Of a DNA stretch of 64,000 nt, positions 35,416-45,399 are shown one piece after another. Source of the stretch: Spinacia oleracea (Eukaryota; Streptophyta; Magnoliopsida; Caryophyllales; Amaranthaceae); contig NC_079488.1 in NCBI RefSeq assembly GCF_020520425.1, positions 18,106,247 to 18,170,246 on the forward strand, given 5' to 3'. Position numbers and translations under genes: made by a program. Under the pieces are notes generated by a model. It worked only from the letters and a program-made list of their open reading frames with translations, was not told the DNA's origin and did no database searches. Numbering within the stretch: the first letter of the stretch is position 1; each line of letters begins with the position of its first letter.

Positions 35416-35420
35416 GATGT

Positions 35421-36089
35421 TATGACTTTACATGTTTACTAAAATTTAAATCTTTTACGGGGAGATTAATTAAGGGTGATATTTCTTAAAAAGGTTTATT
35501 TTGATTATAACTTAGCGTTAAGTCTCAACTTGCTTCAACTTTTGTAATTAATGCTAGAAGGCTTGGAGCTATGCATATCAACATATAATTCGATATAGGG
35601 AGCTAGAGCATTATATAAACAGTGGGGCATGACTCGTAGGGCTCACAACCAGATCAAATCGACATCCGATAAAAATCGAAATGACCCGGGAAAAAAAATT
35701 CCACGCATTCAATCCTTATGAGCACAATGACCCCACACAACATTATTCAATTACACTCAATCCGTAACCGACTGCTAACTCAATTTTACATCCCCGCATG
35801 GCCGCATGAGACGATTCATGATCATCTTAGCGAGGCCAAGTTGTTAGCTAGCTATGTAATTTCTTAGGAAATTTCCACTTAACCTTTTGGTTAGACCAAC
35901 TTGACCTACCTACCTCAATATTATATATAAAAGCGTCATGCTAAATTACTCTATTTAATACGAAGTATTTTACTTGCATTTATTTTGATAGGTAAGAAGA
36001 ACAATTCCTATCAGACAGAAATCTATACATAATACAAGTCAACTCGACCCAAGTCCACAAGTTAAACCCTTCCAAAGTGGGAGAGAAGA
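35421..36089. other. Intergenic DNA, nothing recognised
   Basis: Mixed AT-rich sequence between the end of element B and a Helitron-like element. No coding frame or RNA gene was found. Confidence 0.5.
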
Positions 36090-36826
36090 TCTATTACTAT
36101 ATACTAAAAGAGACATCAGGAATGATACGTGTCATTTCCTGATTCGATTTTTTCCCGTCAAATTTTTTTTTTTAACTTTTTTAAAAGATTTTACTTTGCA
36201 TTTTTTTTTGAAAACTAAGATAAAAATTGAAGTAAAAATATAATTGAATTACCATTGATAGAATATGCAGTTATTTTGTAAATATTATGTATTAATTATA
36301 TTCCTAATTAATAGCCTCATATCATGCTATTGTACAACAAATAGTTTGTATATATACTGACAATACATAATTAATGAAAGTCAGGGGAATTATTTCTCAC
36401 AACCATAAATGTAACTACGTAATACATGATATATTATTGGAGGAAAGATGAATCAATATTATTTTCTCCTTTACAATTTGATTTTATTTATGTATTGTTA
36501 TAACTTTTTAATTAATTTATATAATATTGAAGAATTGGTTTCTAAATTCTAATGTTAGTCTAATAATAATACACGGTGAGTACGTACGGATGTTAATTAA
36601 AATAATAATAAGTGGTAAGTATACAACTATATAATCCTTAACTTTGTACTCCGTATTGTACTAATATGCATATTTAGCTTATTTGGATATATATTTTATA
36701 CACTATGAACTCATACTTTTGTATATATTCTTTTTACTTTCATGTTTTCCTAATATCACAAGTATTTTATTTAGATACTATTGAAATAATAAAATATTTT
36801 AGTAATCCGCACGGGACCTAACCTAG
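36090..36826 (+). mobile_element. Probable non-autonomous Helitron, about 740 bp
   Basis: The left end TCTATTACTATATACTAAAAGAG follows an A, and the right end CTAG precedes a T, the A|TC...CTAG|T pattern of Helitron insertions. CCGCACGGGACC shortly before the end resembles the usual GC-rich subterminal part, but the hairpin is degraded. There is no coding sequence. Confidence 0.55.
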
Positions 36827-37492
36827 TAACTGCATAAGGAATACCAAACCAAAGAACCCATAGTGATAATTAATCTCTGACCTTAATTAAAATGCAATAC
36901 CTCAAAATATCTTAGAAAATGTTTTCCTTTTTTTAAAGGACTGAGGTGACGTGGATATTCGGGCATGTGTGCAGACTAGGTCAAGTATTAATAGTTCATG
37001 TACTGCATGTCAAGTTTGGCCAAGAATTAATAATGCTGATCGATTAAGGTAGTCAACTACTTTAATTATGTTTTTTTTTGACATAATACTTTAATTATGT
37101 AAAAAGCATCTTCAAGTTGAAACCATTATTAAAAAAGAAAAATACTAGTACATGACTACATGCTTCCTGCTACTCCTTATAAAGCATTGTCAACCTTCTT
37201 ATTTTTTAAAACACAACCATATATTAATGCCTATACTAATATGCTATAAACATTTCACCCATGTCTTGAAAATTAACTAACTAAAATCTACTCCATTATC
37301 AATGAGATTAACTCGGAAGCCTTTGCCGAAATATAATCCAAGGAAACACAGTGTGTGTTCTATTCACCGGATGAGATTTGAAATTATCTGCACTTTTTGA
37401 ACTAATTAAGATTGATTGGAGCCTATTAGACTCGATTGTAAAAGAATAAACATTAGAGAGTACCTGATTGTATGAATGCAACAAATCTAAAG
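36827..37492. other. Intergenic DNA, nothing recognised
   Basis: AT-rich sequence without a recognisable gene or repeat boundary. Confidence 0.5.
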
Positions 37493-38874
37493 CGAAAATG
37501 ATAAAGGTCGCAACATGCGACCTTTAAGTCGTGTCACAATGATGACATGGCATGCTTATGTGTCATTATTTTAATTGGAAAATAAAATATTTAATTTATA
37601 TATCCTACACTACTACAAAACGCGTCATTTTTCGACGCTTTTTTGGCTATTTTTCGACGCCTAAAGGCGCCGAGAACATTTTTCTCGACGCCCAAAGCAA
37701 GCGCCGAGAATTTGGCCGTAGAGAAATTCTCGACGTTTTGCTGCGTCGATATTCTCGACGGTGTTTGTCGTCTACAGAATATTTTTGGCGCCAATCTGCG
37801 TCGAGAATCTCGACGGTGTTTGGTGTAGCTAATTATTTCTCGACGGTCATCTGCGTAGTAATTTTTTTTACGGGCTTACCAACAATTTTTTACGCGAATC
37901 ATGTTTTGACACTATATAGCGTCGAGAATATAGTTGTTTTTTTTTTTTTATCGTTCATTGTTGCCCGAAGCAAAATCAACCTGAAACTAATTCAAACCAA
38001 ACAGATGTAATTAACTATATATAGCATGAACACCTTTAAAATGTAATAATACGTACTTAGCTCGCTCCAAATCATATCATCAAATTAAGTTTACACATTA
38101 TCCAAACTATTAAATTAGCTAGCTAGTATCTCCAAAACACAAATTTAATACCCAAAACACCATATCTACTATTATAATTCCAACTTATTATTCTAAAATG
38201 TCATCTTCAAATTAAAACAAAGGCCACTCAATACAAGTTCAAGAATATCAGCTTCATAGTTGAAGGAGCTATGCATCACCACTTGATTCTTTTCTTCCAC
38301 CACCATTATCTCCAAATGCATCCTGGACCTTAAGAAAAAAAAATATACAAACGGTAAGTAACAGTTTCTACCACGGTGTAAAATAAATTAAGAGAAGTCC
38401 ACGGTAAACAATAGCACGCAAAAATTCCCAATCAAAATTATTGAATTGGTTCACGAAAATAAATACTTTTCTAATTAATTGTAAGTATATGTTCTGATTT
38501 CGGCATATTTACTCCGTAGTAGTTTAGTACACTATTTAGGCTCCTGGATAGAATTCCTAGAAGTCTGAACATCAGTAATACAATTTTGGCAGCTATAAAT
38601 TCAGTAACAAGTATATAAAATATCACATCAAGAAAATTATAGTTGATCCAAGTCGGACCAGCAACTTATAGTGGAAGCGAAAATGTAGTCCTTCAGATGT
38701 TTCACAACGGGCCATGCATTACCATCTGATACTCTATTACCCAGTTAAGAAGTAAGTTGGAAGCTCCCTATGCCTTTACTACTTATTGACATAAGAAATG
38801 CAACCATTGGTAACATTAACAGGTCAACGCTTTAACTACCAGACTCCAAAATACAACAGAGCCACCCACTGCAG

Positions 38875-38929
38875 ATTAGCAGATATTCAGATTAGGGTGT
38901 TTCTGTCCCTAATCTGAATATCTGCTAAT
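38875..38929. repeat. Perfect foldback: 23-bp arms, 9-base loop
   Basis: Positions 38875-38897 and 38907-38929 are exact reverse complements around the loop TGTTTCTGT. A left G at 38874 against T at 38930 would give a further G-U pair in RNA. The foldback lies inside the CACTA element. Confidence 0.8.
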
Positions 38930-39703
38930 TATGTACAAATTATAGGGGCTTGTCTAATCAGCAGTGTGTTCATGGTATTGAATTGATTGGCTCGACTGAT
39001 TTTACGGGCTTAGATGAATGTGAGAGGAAAAGGCAGTTGAAGCTTACATTCTGATAGTATATTGGATGTAGAATCTCATTTAGTAGAACCAGTATGGTCT
39101 AACTTTCTCAGGAGGAAGAATATTATACAACAAATTGATCCATTCTAAAAGAGGTAAACTGAGGAGATATTAGGGAATTAACAATTAAGGTGGACCGAAG
39201 TTTAATGTCAAATTGTGCACATTAGTAGTTAACTAGCCATCTTTAATTTGTTCTTTAGCATGTAGAACGTTTCATCAAAAACTCCCAGGCTAGCTGCTAA
39301 TACATCACCAGAAGAACACCAACCCCAATCTTCCAGCACCACAAATAACCAAATCAAAAGGGTGAGACAATTTCCAAAAGCTACTATAATAAAAGAATAC
39401 CTTGAATAGAAAAGCATGGAGTCTCCTTTGATTTGCACTATCCAGTATTCCAGTTCCAGAGCTAGTCATGTTCAACCAAGTTTCACATCAAAAGATTAAA
39501 GAGGTAAGCCTGCAGCTTCCGCTACTCATACTTCTGATGGTCTAGCAACTGTCATGTCTCTTTTTCCACTGCATATTCAGCCAGTGCACCACCGGTCAGT
39601 CAGTCAATGAAACACCAGTCACGTTGGTTTTTACCCCACTGTAAGCTTCTAAAAAAAACTATTCTGATTGAAGAATTATGGAATTGAGAAACAAGCAGCT
39701 TAC

Positions 39704-39795
39704 ATCATGGCTTAACAGGGTCAGAACCTTGTCACCAGCTTTGAACTTTGTTGCCGAAGATCCAACCTCGACTACCTCCCCTACAACATCAATTC
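39704..39795 (-). pseudogene. Captured exon of a zinc-type/quinone oxidoreductase gene (ceQORH-like)
   Basis: Between a TTTTTTTACAG acceptor and a GTAAGC donor, the minus strand reads GIDVVGEVVEVGSSATKFKAG and then DKVLTLLSHD. This matches the conserved GxDVAGEVVEVGxxVxxFKxGDKV segment of plant medium-chain dehydrogenase/reductase quinone oxidoreductases such as the chloroplast envelope quinone oxidoreductase homologue. Only about 31 of roughly 330 residues are present. The catalytic and NADPH-binding parts are absent, so it cannot be a working enzyme. Splice borders are kept, so the piece came from genomic DNA rather than cDNA. Confidence 0.65.
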
Positions 39796-41859
39796 CTGTA
39801 AAAAAAACAAGAGTTGGCCTTCAGCTTGAAGAGTAATGCAAGAAATACATCTTGGCAAGAACAAGAATCATTTATTTCTTGAAAAACACAAGTAGTGTTA
39901 CGCCTTGTCAAACTTTTACGCTATACATAAGACATATTCAGCCAGTGCAACATTTACGCTATACGCCTAATCATGCAAATGACAATAAAATAGTAATTCA
40001 ATACTCAACTGCCCTGAATCTAGTATTCCGTATGTAATAGTCTGAAATCTAAACTGGACACTCGTGTAAATGAGATTCTATGAGATTTTTTTAGATTAAA
40101 TCCAGCCTCAGCAAATTTGTACAGCGTCGAGAAACTACGGAAATTGTAGTAGTGTTGATCAAGAAATATGAAATTAATCTAAATCCAGCAGATGCTCAAA
40201 CAGTCATCATCAACTTAGATAGTGTAATGAAAATAATTCTAGTACCAAACTCGTAAAATTGGGAACATGGAAATTAACAGGAAACAGGAAATGTAACTGG
40301 TAGGAATAGAGACATAGACTTAGAATAGACAAGCATGTTTTCTATCCTTCCAGGCACTAATAGATAAAATTTATTCAGTATACTCTGTTATTCATGATGT
40401 AACTGATGCTTGATATTTAGAACTGAAAATATTACTGAAGCTTTCATTGTGCCTAAAATGGCCAGCAAACCACATGTGACAACAACTTAGAATAGCAGTT
40501 TACAATTACTCAATATAATCATCAATCAAGCATGATACAACGGAAGATATTAAATGCATCATGGCTGCATCCACAGTCAGATACAAGAGGGGGGAAAAAT
40601 ACTTGTAACAATTGAATTTTTATTCTAAAATTATCAATTAAGAAATCCCTTAGCATCTAATAACAAAAAGTGAAACGAAACTATAAAATTGTTCAAGCGG
40701 CAAATACTGCGAAAATAAAGAAGGGGTTGGACTGTCATAAACAATCAATTAAAAAACTCAAACTTGGATTTTAATGTTGATTACAAACTCAATTTCCAGA
40801 TCATTCACATGGATCAATAAACCAACATTGCATTTCCCGAATCATCAAACCCGATAATCAAATTAAACAAATTCCGGATCAATTTTTCTAACCAGAAATT
40901 AGACCTAGATTACTTCACCAACAAAAGGGAGAAAATAAATAAATCAATGAGATTGTAATTGTGAACTGACCTGACTACCTTCAAAGTATCCGGAATCGTG
41001 TTGAACGAAATCATAGAACCGAGATCTGAGAGCGATGAATCCTGAAAAAAAAAAGGGGAAAAAAATTTAAAAAATTTAAAAAATTCAGTGGATTTTTAGG
41101 AGATGAAAAGTGAATTTCAAAGAAATGAAGAGAAAGAGGAGAACTTATTGAAAGAGATTATTAGAAATGTAGATCTGAAACCAGTGATTTGAGAGAGCGT
41201 AGAAGTTACGGAGTACTATCAGTTTAGGGTTAAGATTGAGAAGTGAGAACGGCGGGTGGTAGCGGGGCAAGTTCTCACCCAAAATGAATACGCGGAAAAC
41301 CAAATAAGACCACGTGAGGGTCATGTGGCTGCTGACCAATATCTCGACGTTAATATTAGACGAGAAAATTGAATGGCATTTATAACCGTCGAGAAAACAC
41401 GGATACCATAATTTGATACCAGCGGTTATCCTCACCGTCGAGGCTATAGTGTCGAGAAATGACGCATTTTGTAGTAGTGCTACTTTAAATGTTTTAAAAA
41501 AAACTAGGAAAATCTTAATATTCTAATTTATTTCCTTATTTATATCGACTACCTTATTTACATATTTTTATAGTAAAAATATTACATTGATAGTAAAAAT
41601 ATTATTATGACTCATAGCCTACGTGTCGCCTATATGTACCAATTAAACTGCGACACGTAAGATTGCGACAACTAAATGTTGTCGCAACTTGCGACCTTTA
41701 TCATCACCCAATCTAAAGTTACTAAAGTTGACTTTTCTCAATGGTACACAAAATCTAATAGACTCCTCTTTGATACCCGTATACTAATGACTTATCAACT
41801 ACGGAGTACATTAAATGCACCTAATAATAATTAAATGCTATTACATGTTACTCCGTATA

Positions 41860-42049
41860 CCAATTGAGGTTGGCATGAATGGTTAAGGGCCTCTTGCTCC
41901 TTAACCAAGGTCTTGGGTTCGAGTCCTGGGAATGGAAAAAATCTCAACTGGGAGGGATGCTGCCCATCGAGGTACCCATGCAAACTCCCGCGGGAGATTA
42001 GTCCACTCGCCGAAAGCGGTGGGAACTCCTCGTAGTAGAACCAAAAAAA
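41860..42049 (+). mobile_element. tRNA-derived SINE, about 190 bp
   Basis: An A-box-like TGGCATGAATGGTTAAGGG and a B box GGTTCGAGTCC stand in the spacing of RNA polymerase III promoters, and the 3' end is A8. A 17-base duplication lies on both sides (41843-41859 and 42050-42066). This matches the general structure of SINE families described in Amaranthaceae; I cannot name the family. Confidence 0.85.
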
Positions 42050-42066
42050 ACATGTTACTCCGTATA

Positions 42067-43179
42067 TTGGAGTGTGTTTAACGTTAGTTTGTATGTTAAT
42101 AATATGATAACCACCACGTTAATAAACCACCATATGATACATTGATAATTACTAACTACTAAAAAGTTAGTAGTTCAATATAATGAAGTAACATATACAA
42201 ATTGACCATAAGTACTCACTAATGTAACAATCTAATAACTTAATGTTATTTTGCAAGCGAAAGTTGAGGTTATTTTAGTAAATTCACTTTTAGTGTCTCT
42301 TTTTATTACTAAAATATCCTCCACACTTATAAAATATAGAATATAATGATAACCTACTCAATAGGAAAAATCAAAGAAATATTTTAATCAATCTAGCCCC
42401 TTAAATAAATTCTTACCATTTTCGCATCGCATTCATTTTATATTTTTTTACATGTTATCCCAGGTTTAAATGTAATAACACAAATTTGTTTCTTATATTC
42501 GCACGCATCTCGTGTATACAAGACTAGTAAGTCAATAGTATAAGAGTATAGGAGAGAACCCAATTAGATTTTGTGTACTATTGAAAAAACCAGAAACAAA
42601 AGGATACCAATGAGAATTTTTCCTTATTTATTTAAGGTGAATGTAACTTCCCGTGTTCAATTCAATGCAATCCGTTTATAAAGTTATCCACACATATATA
42701 ATCTGCATTATGTACTATCTATCTAAACTATCTAAGACTGAGTAGTGAGTACCTTACATTTAGGAATGGTCCATGATTTGCTTAATATAGCTTCCACAAA
42801 AGCATTACACATAGGAAGGTCAAATATCTCTAGCTTGAGACTTGGAGTGTCCTACGAATGTCCTAATCAAACATGTTTACAAATTGGAGGTTTTGGATTT
42901 TATTGTAACAAATTAAATTAAAGGAAGTGGGTTGGAATGGAGGATATTAGGCATTATAGTGTAGATATAATTCTGGTACTTATATTTAGGAGTTTAATTA
43001 TGTGGTGTTAGGGTTGTGACATTATAGTACAAACATCTTATAAAAATTACGAAAGGGTTAAGCCATTTTCTCCTAATCATTATTGAGTTTAACAGAGGAT
43101 AACGAGTAACATACAATAGAGTATAAAATATAAAAAGTTTAAGTGTGCGTTGTTCATTTTCTTTATGTTTTTCTCAAAT
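42067..43179. other. Intergenic DNA, nothing recognised
   Basis: About 1.1 kb of AT-rich sequence with no coding frame, repeat boundary or RNA gene that I could identify. Confidence 0.5.
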
Positions 43180-43445
43180 GCCCCGTTTGGTTTAGCGTAA
43201 AATATTTTCAATGAAAATGATTTTCCTTTGTTTGGTTCTTTATAAGAAAATCAATAGAAAAAGAAAAAAAAGGGAGAATGTGAGAAAAGATTGATGGGAA
43301 GAAGGAAGAGGGAGGTAAGGAATAAGAGTGGAAAAATGGTTTCCTTTCCTTTCAAATGGAAAAAGTTTTTCATCCCTTACAAAACCAAACAACGTAAGGA
43401 AAAATCGTTTTTCATGAAAACATTCTACAACAAACCAAACAGAGC
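43180..43445. mobile_element. Probable Tourist-like MITE, 266 bp
   Basis: The left end GCCCCGTTTGGTTTAGCG and the right end CAAACCAAACAGAGC are imperfect inverted repeats of about 38 bases. The family resembles the MITE at 46024-46304. No clean target duplication was seen. The minus-strand frame at 43240-43509 overlaps its end and is not a gene. Confidence 0.6.
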
Positions 43446-43524
43446 ATAAAAGTAAAACGAGAAAAGAAAAATATTCTGTATTTAAATTATTTATCACAAA
43501 ATTATGCACACAGTATAGTTAATA

Positions 43525-43780
43525 CTTCCTCTGTTCTTTTTTAAATGACACAATTATTTAGTCACGTTTGCCAATGCACATTTCAAACATTAATATCTTC
43601 AATTATGGATAACAAAAAATTATAAAAAGTTGATATTTAAAAAATATTTATTGAGATGATTCTAATAAGACCCCACACGGCTATGTTTTTTCTTAAGTAT
43701 AAATCACAAAAGGAAGTCAAATGAGCTTGTGTGAATAGTATCGAAATCCAATTGTGTCATGTTAATAAGAACGGAGGAAG
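43525..43780. mobile_element. Stowaway-type MITE, 256 bp
   Basis: The ends CTTCCTCTGTTCTTTTT and AATAAGAACGGAGGAAG are inverted. TA flanks both sides (43523-43524, 43781-43782). Confidence 0.8.
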
Positions 43781-44029
43781 TAGTTTATGGTACGATAGCA
43801 ATTGTCATGTTTCAAAGAGCTTCCAGTGAAGTCAACTTAACTCAAACAAGCCCAATATCGAGCTCGACCACTCTTGGATTAAAACATATGGATCCAAATT
43901 TGCCCGATTTCAATGGGTCTTAAAATTTGACCCAACACTTAAAAGAAAGGGCCAGGATTAACCGTCCGAGTCTAAAGTAGTAGAGGATCCACACAACCAA
44001 GCCCATCTATAGTTGGGCGACTTGTGACT

Positions 44030-44410
44030 AGACCTGGTTATCGGGCGGGTCGAATCAGGGTCAGTGCGGGTCAAAAGTGGGCCCGGTATGAAATGGTCCT
44101 TTTTAGTGGGTCGATAATGGGTGGGTCAAAAGTAGGTTGCGGGTCAATAACGGGTTGCTAGTGGGCGAGTCAATAAACGAGCAATGAAAAATGAAAAAGA
44201 ACTATGTGCAAGTACAAGTGAAAACGAAGCTATGCACATAATTTTTGTATCATTACTATTTTAGTTTTCAAAATTATTTCTGTATAAGTTTAACCCTCTA
44301 ATGACCCTGTCCAGAGCCATGCCTATTAAAAGCCCCGCAAAATAAAAGCCCTATTAACTTGACCCTAACCCTGTATTCATTAAACTACCCTATCCAATAA
44401 CCAGGTTTTG
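44030..44410. mobile_element. hAT-type MITE, 381 bp
   Basis: The left end AGACCTGGTTATCGGGC is mirrored by AATAACCAGGTTT near the right end. TTGTGACT flanks both sides (44022-44029, 44411-44418), the 8-bp duplication of hAT elements. The left half is rich in GGGTC/GGGTCAA motifs. Confidence 0.8.
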
Positions 44411-44544
44411 TTGTGACTCAATATGACTCTGATTACTCGACCAGAGCTTGAAGTAGCACACTAATACACTATACATTAGATTCATTACCATCTGGTTTAT
44501 CCGTACTCAAATTCATATGCATAACCAACTTCGCGATGAAGAGT

Positions 44545-44890
44545 TGTTAGAATGCGACTTGAATCGGGTTAAGTCCCTTTACTAACGCCACAACACTGAG
44601 ATCTCGCTGCCCGTCAGCAAGTCGGTATCCGGGGAAGCAACGTAGTCCCTAATGGGGGGTCCGGGAGCAACGCCCCCGAATTTTACGAAATCTGTCATTC
44701 TGGACTTGTTTTATCTGTCTTGGACCTATTTTCTAGGCTTTTATGTAATCTGTATTCCCGAGAATCAATAAAACTTTCCTCTGCATGTAGACATGGCTAA
44801 CATATTGCTAGTTAACCACGTTAAATCTCGGTATTCTTTATTTACTTACGTTTTTTATTGTCTTTTTTTACTTCTGTTATAGGAGTAACA
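44545..44890. mobile_element. Probable solo LTR, 346 bp
   Basis: It starts TGTTAGAATGCGAC and ends GGAGTAACA. The flanks AGAGT (44540-44544) and AGGGT (44891-44895) differ by one base, as expected for an old 5-bp duplication. A G-rich GGGGGGTCCGGG segment and an AATCAATAAAACTTT polyadenylation-like site lie inside. There is no internal region. Confidence 0.5.
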
Positions 44891-44895
44891 AGGGT

Positions 44896-45399
44896 GCATC
44901 ATGTAATATGAAATTTCGTCTACTTCTGAAGCAAAACTGGAAGTTCAAATGAGGGCGCAATAGTAAAAGTCTGATAAGTCTCATGTTCACATCTTTCAGA
45001 AACAAGAGGCATGATAATACAGAGTACTTTCTAGTCTCTATACACGAATAATCTCATCTCCAAAACAAAAATTTCAACAGATGATCAACAACACAAGCAA
45101 AATGCAATACACTACACATCTTCCTCTTTACTTAATCTGTATTCAAAACTCAAGATATATTGCTTCCATTCCCCTTCAATTTTGTATACATTATCTGTGT
45201 ATCTCTGCTCTATTTACACATCCGGCATAAAAAAAAACCTAGCAACAACGAAGTAATACACAACATATATAAAAGGAAACCTAAATAACGCGAAAGGAGA
45301 ATATCTTACCAATAAAACTAAAGCTATAATAATCCCCTGCACTTCAGCAAAAACTTCTGTATAAAGGCACAAATGCAGCAGCTAATCTGAAGAGAACCT
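44896..45399. other. 3' flank of the polygalacturonase-like gene
   Basis: No further gene is seen. It probably includes the 3' untranslated region of the minus-strand gene, but I could not decide on a polyadenylation site. Confidence 0.5.

Larger units (their letters stand above)
37608..41479. mobile_element. Non-autonomous CACTA transposon carrying host gene fragments, 3.87 kb
   Basis: The ends CACTACTACAAAACGCGTCA and TGACGCATTTTGTAGTAGTG are inverted repeats. CTA flanks both sides (37605-37607, 41480-41482). Subterminal TCGACG/CGTCGA motifs are dense over the outer 250-300 bases on each side. No transposase motif was seen. The interior holds an exon-like piece of a quinone oxidoreductase gene on the minus strand (39704-39795). 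Two further exon-like pieces with good splice borders lie on the same strand, at about 38269-38328 (ending in a stop) and 40979-41042. This looks like a Pack-CACTA. Confidence 0.75.
37493..41709. mobile_element. MULE-type MITE split by a CACTA element
   Basis: Terminal inverted repeats share ATGATAAAGGTCGCAA (left) and TTGCGACCTTTATCAT (right). The 9-mer AATCTAAAG flanks both sides (37484-37492, 41710-41718), the length expected for Mutator-like elements. Without the inserted CACTA element it is only about 340 bp and non-coding. Confidence 0.75.

Noticed and set aside
44580-44680. A GC-rich segment with GGGGGGTCCGGG considered as a structured RNA gene
   Set aside because: The surrounding TGTTA...TAACA ends and near-matching flanks fit a solo LTR better.
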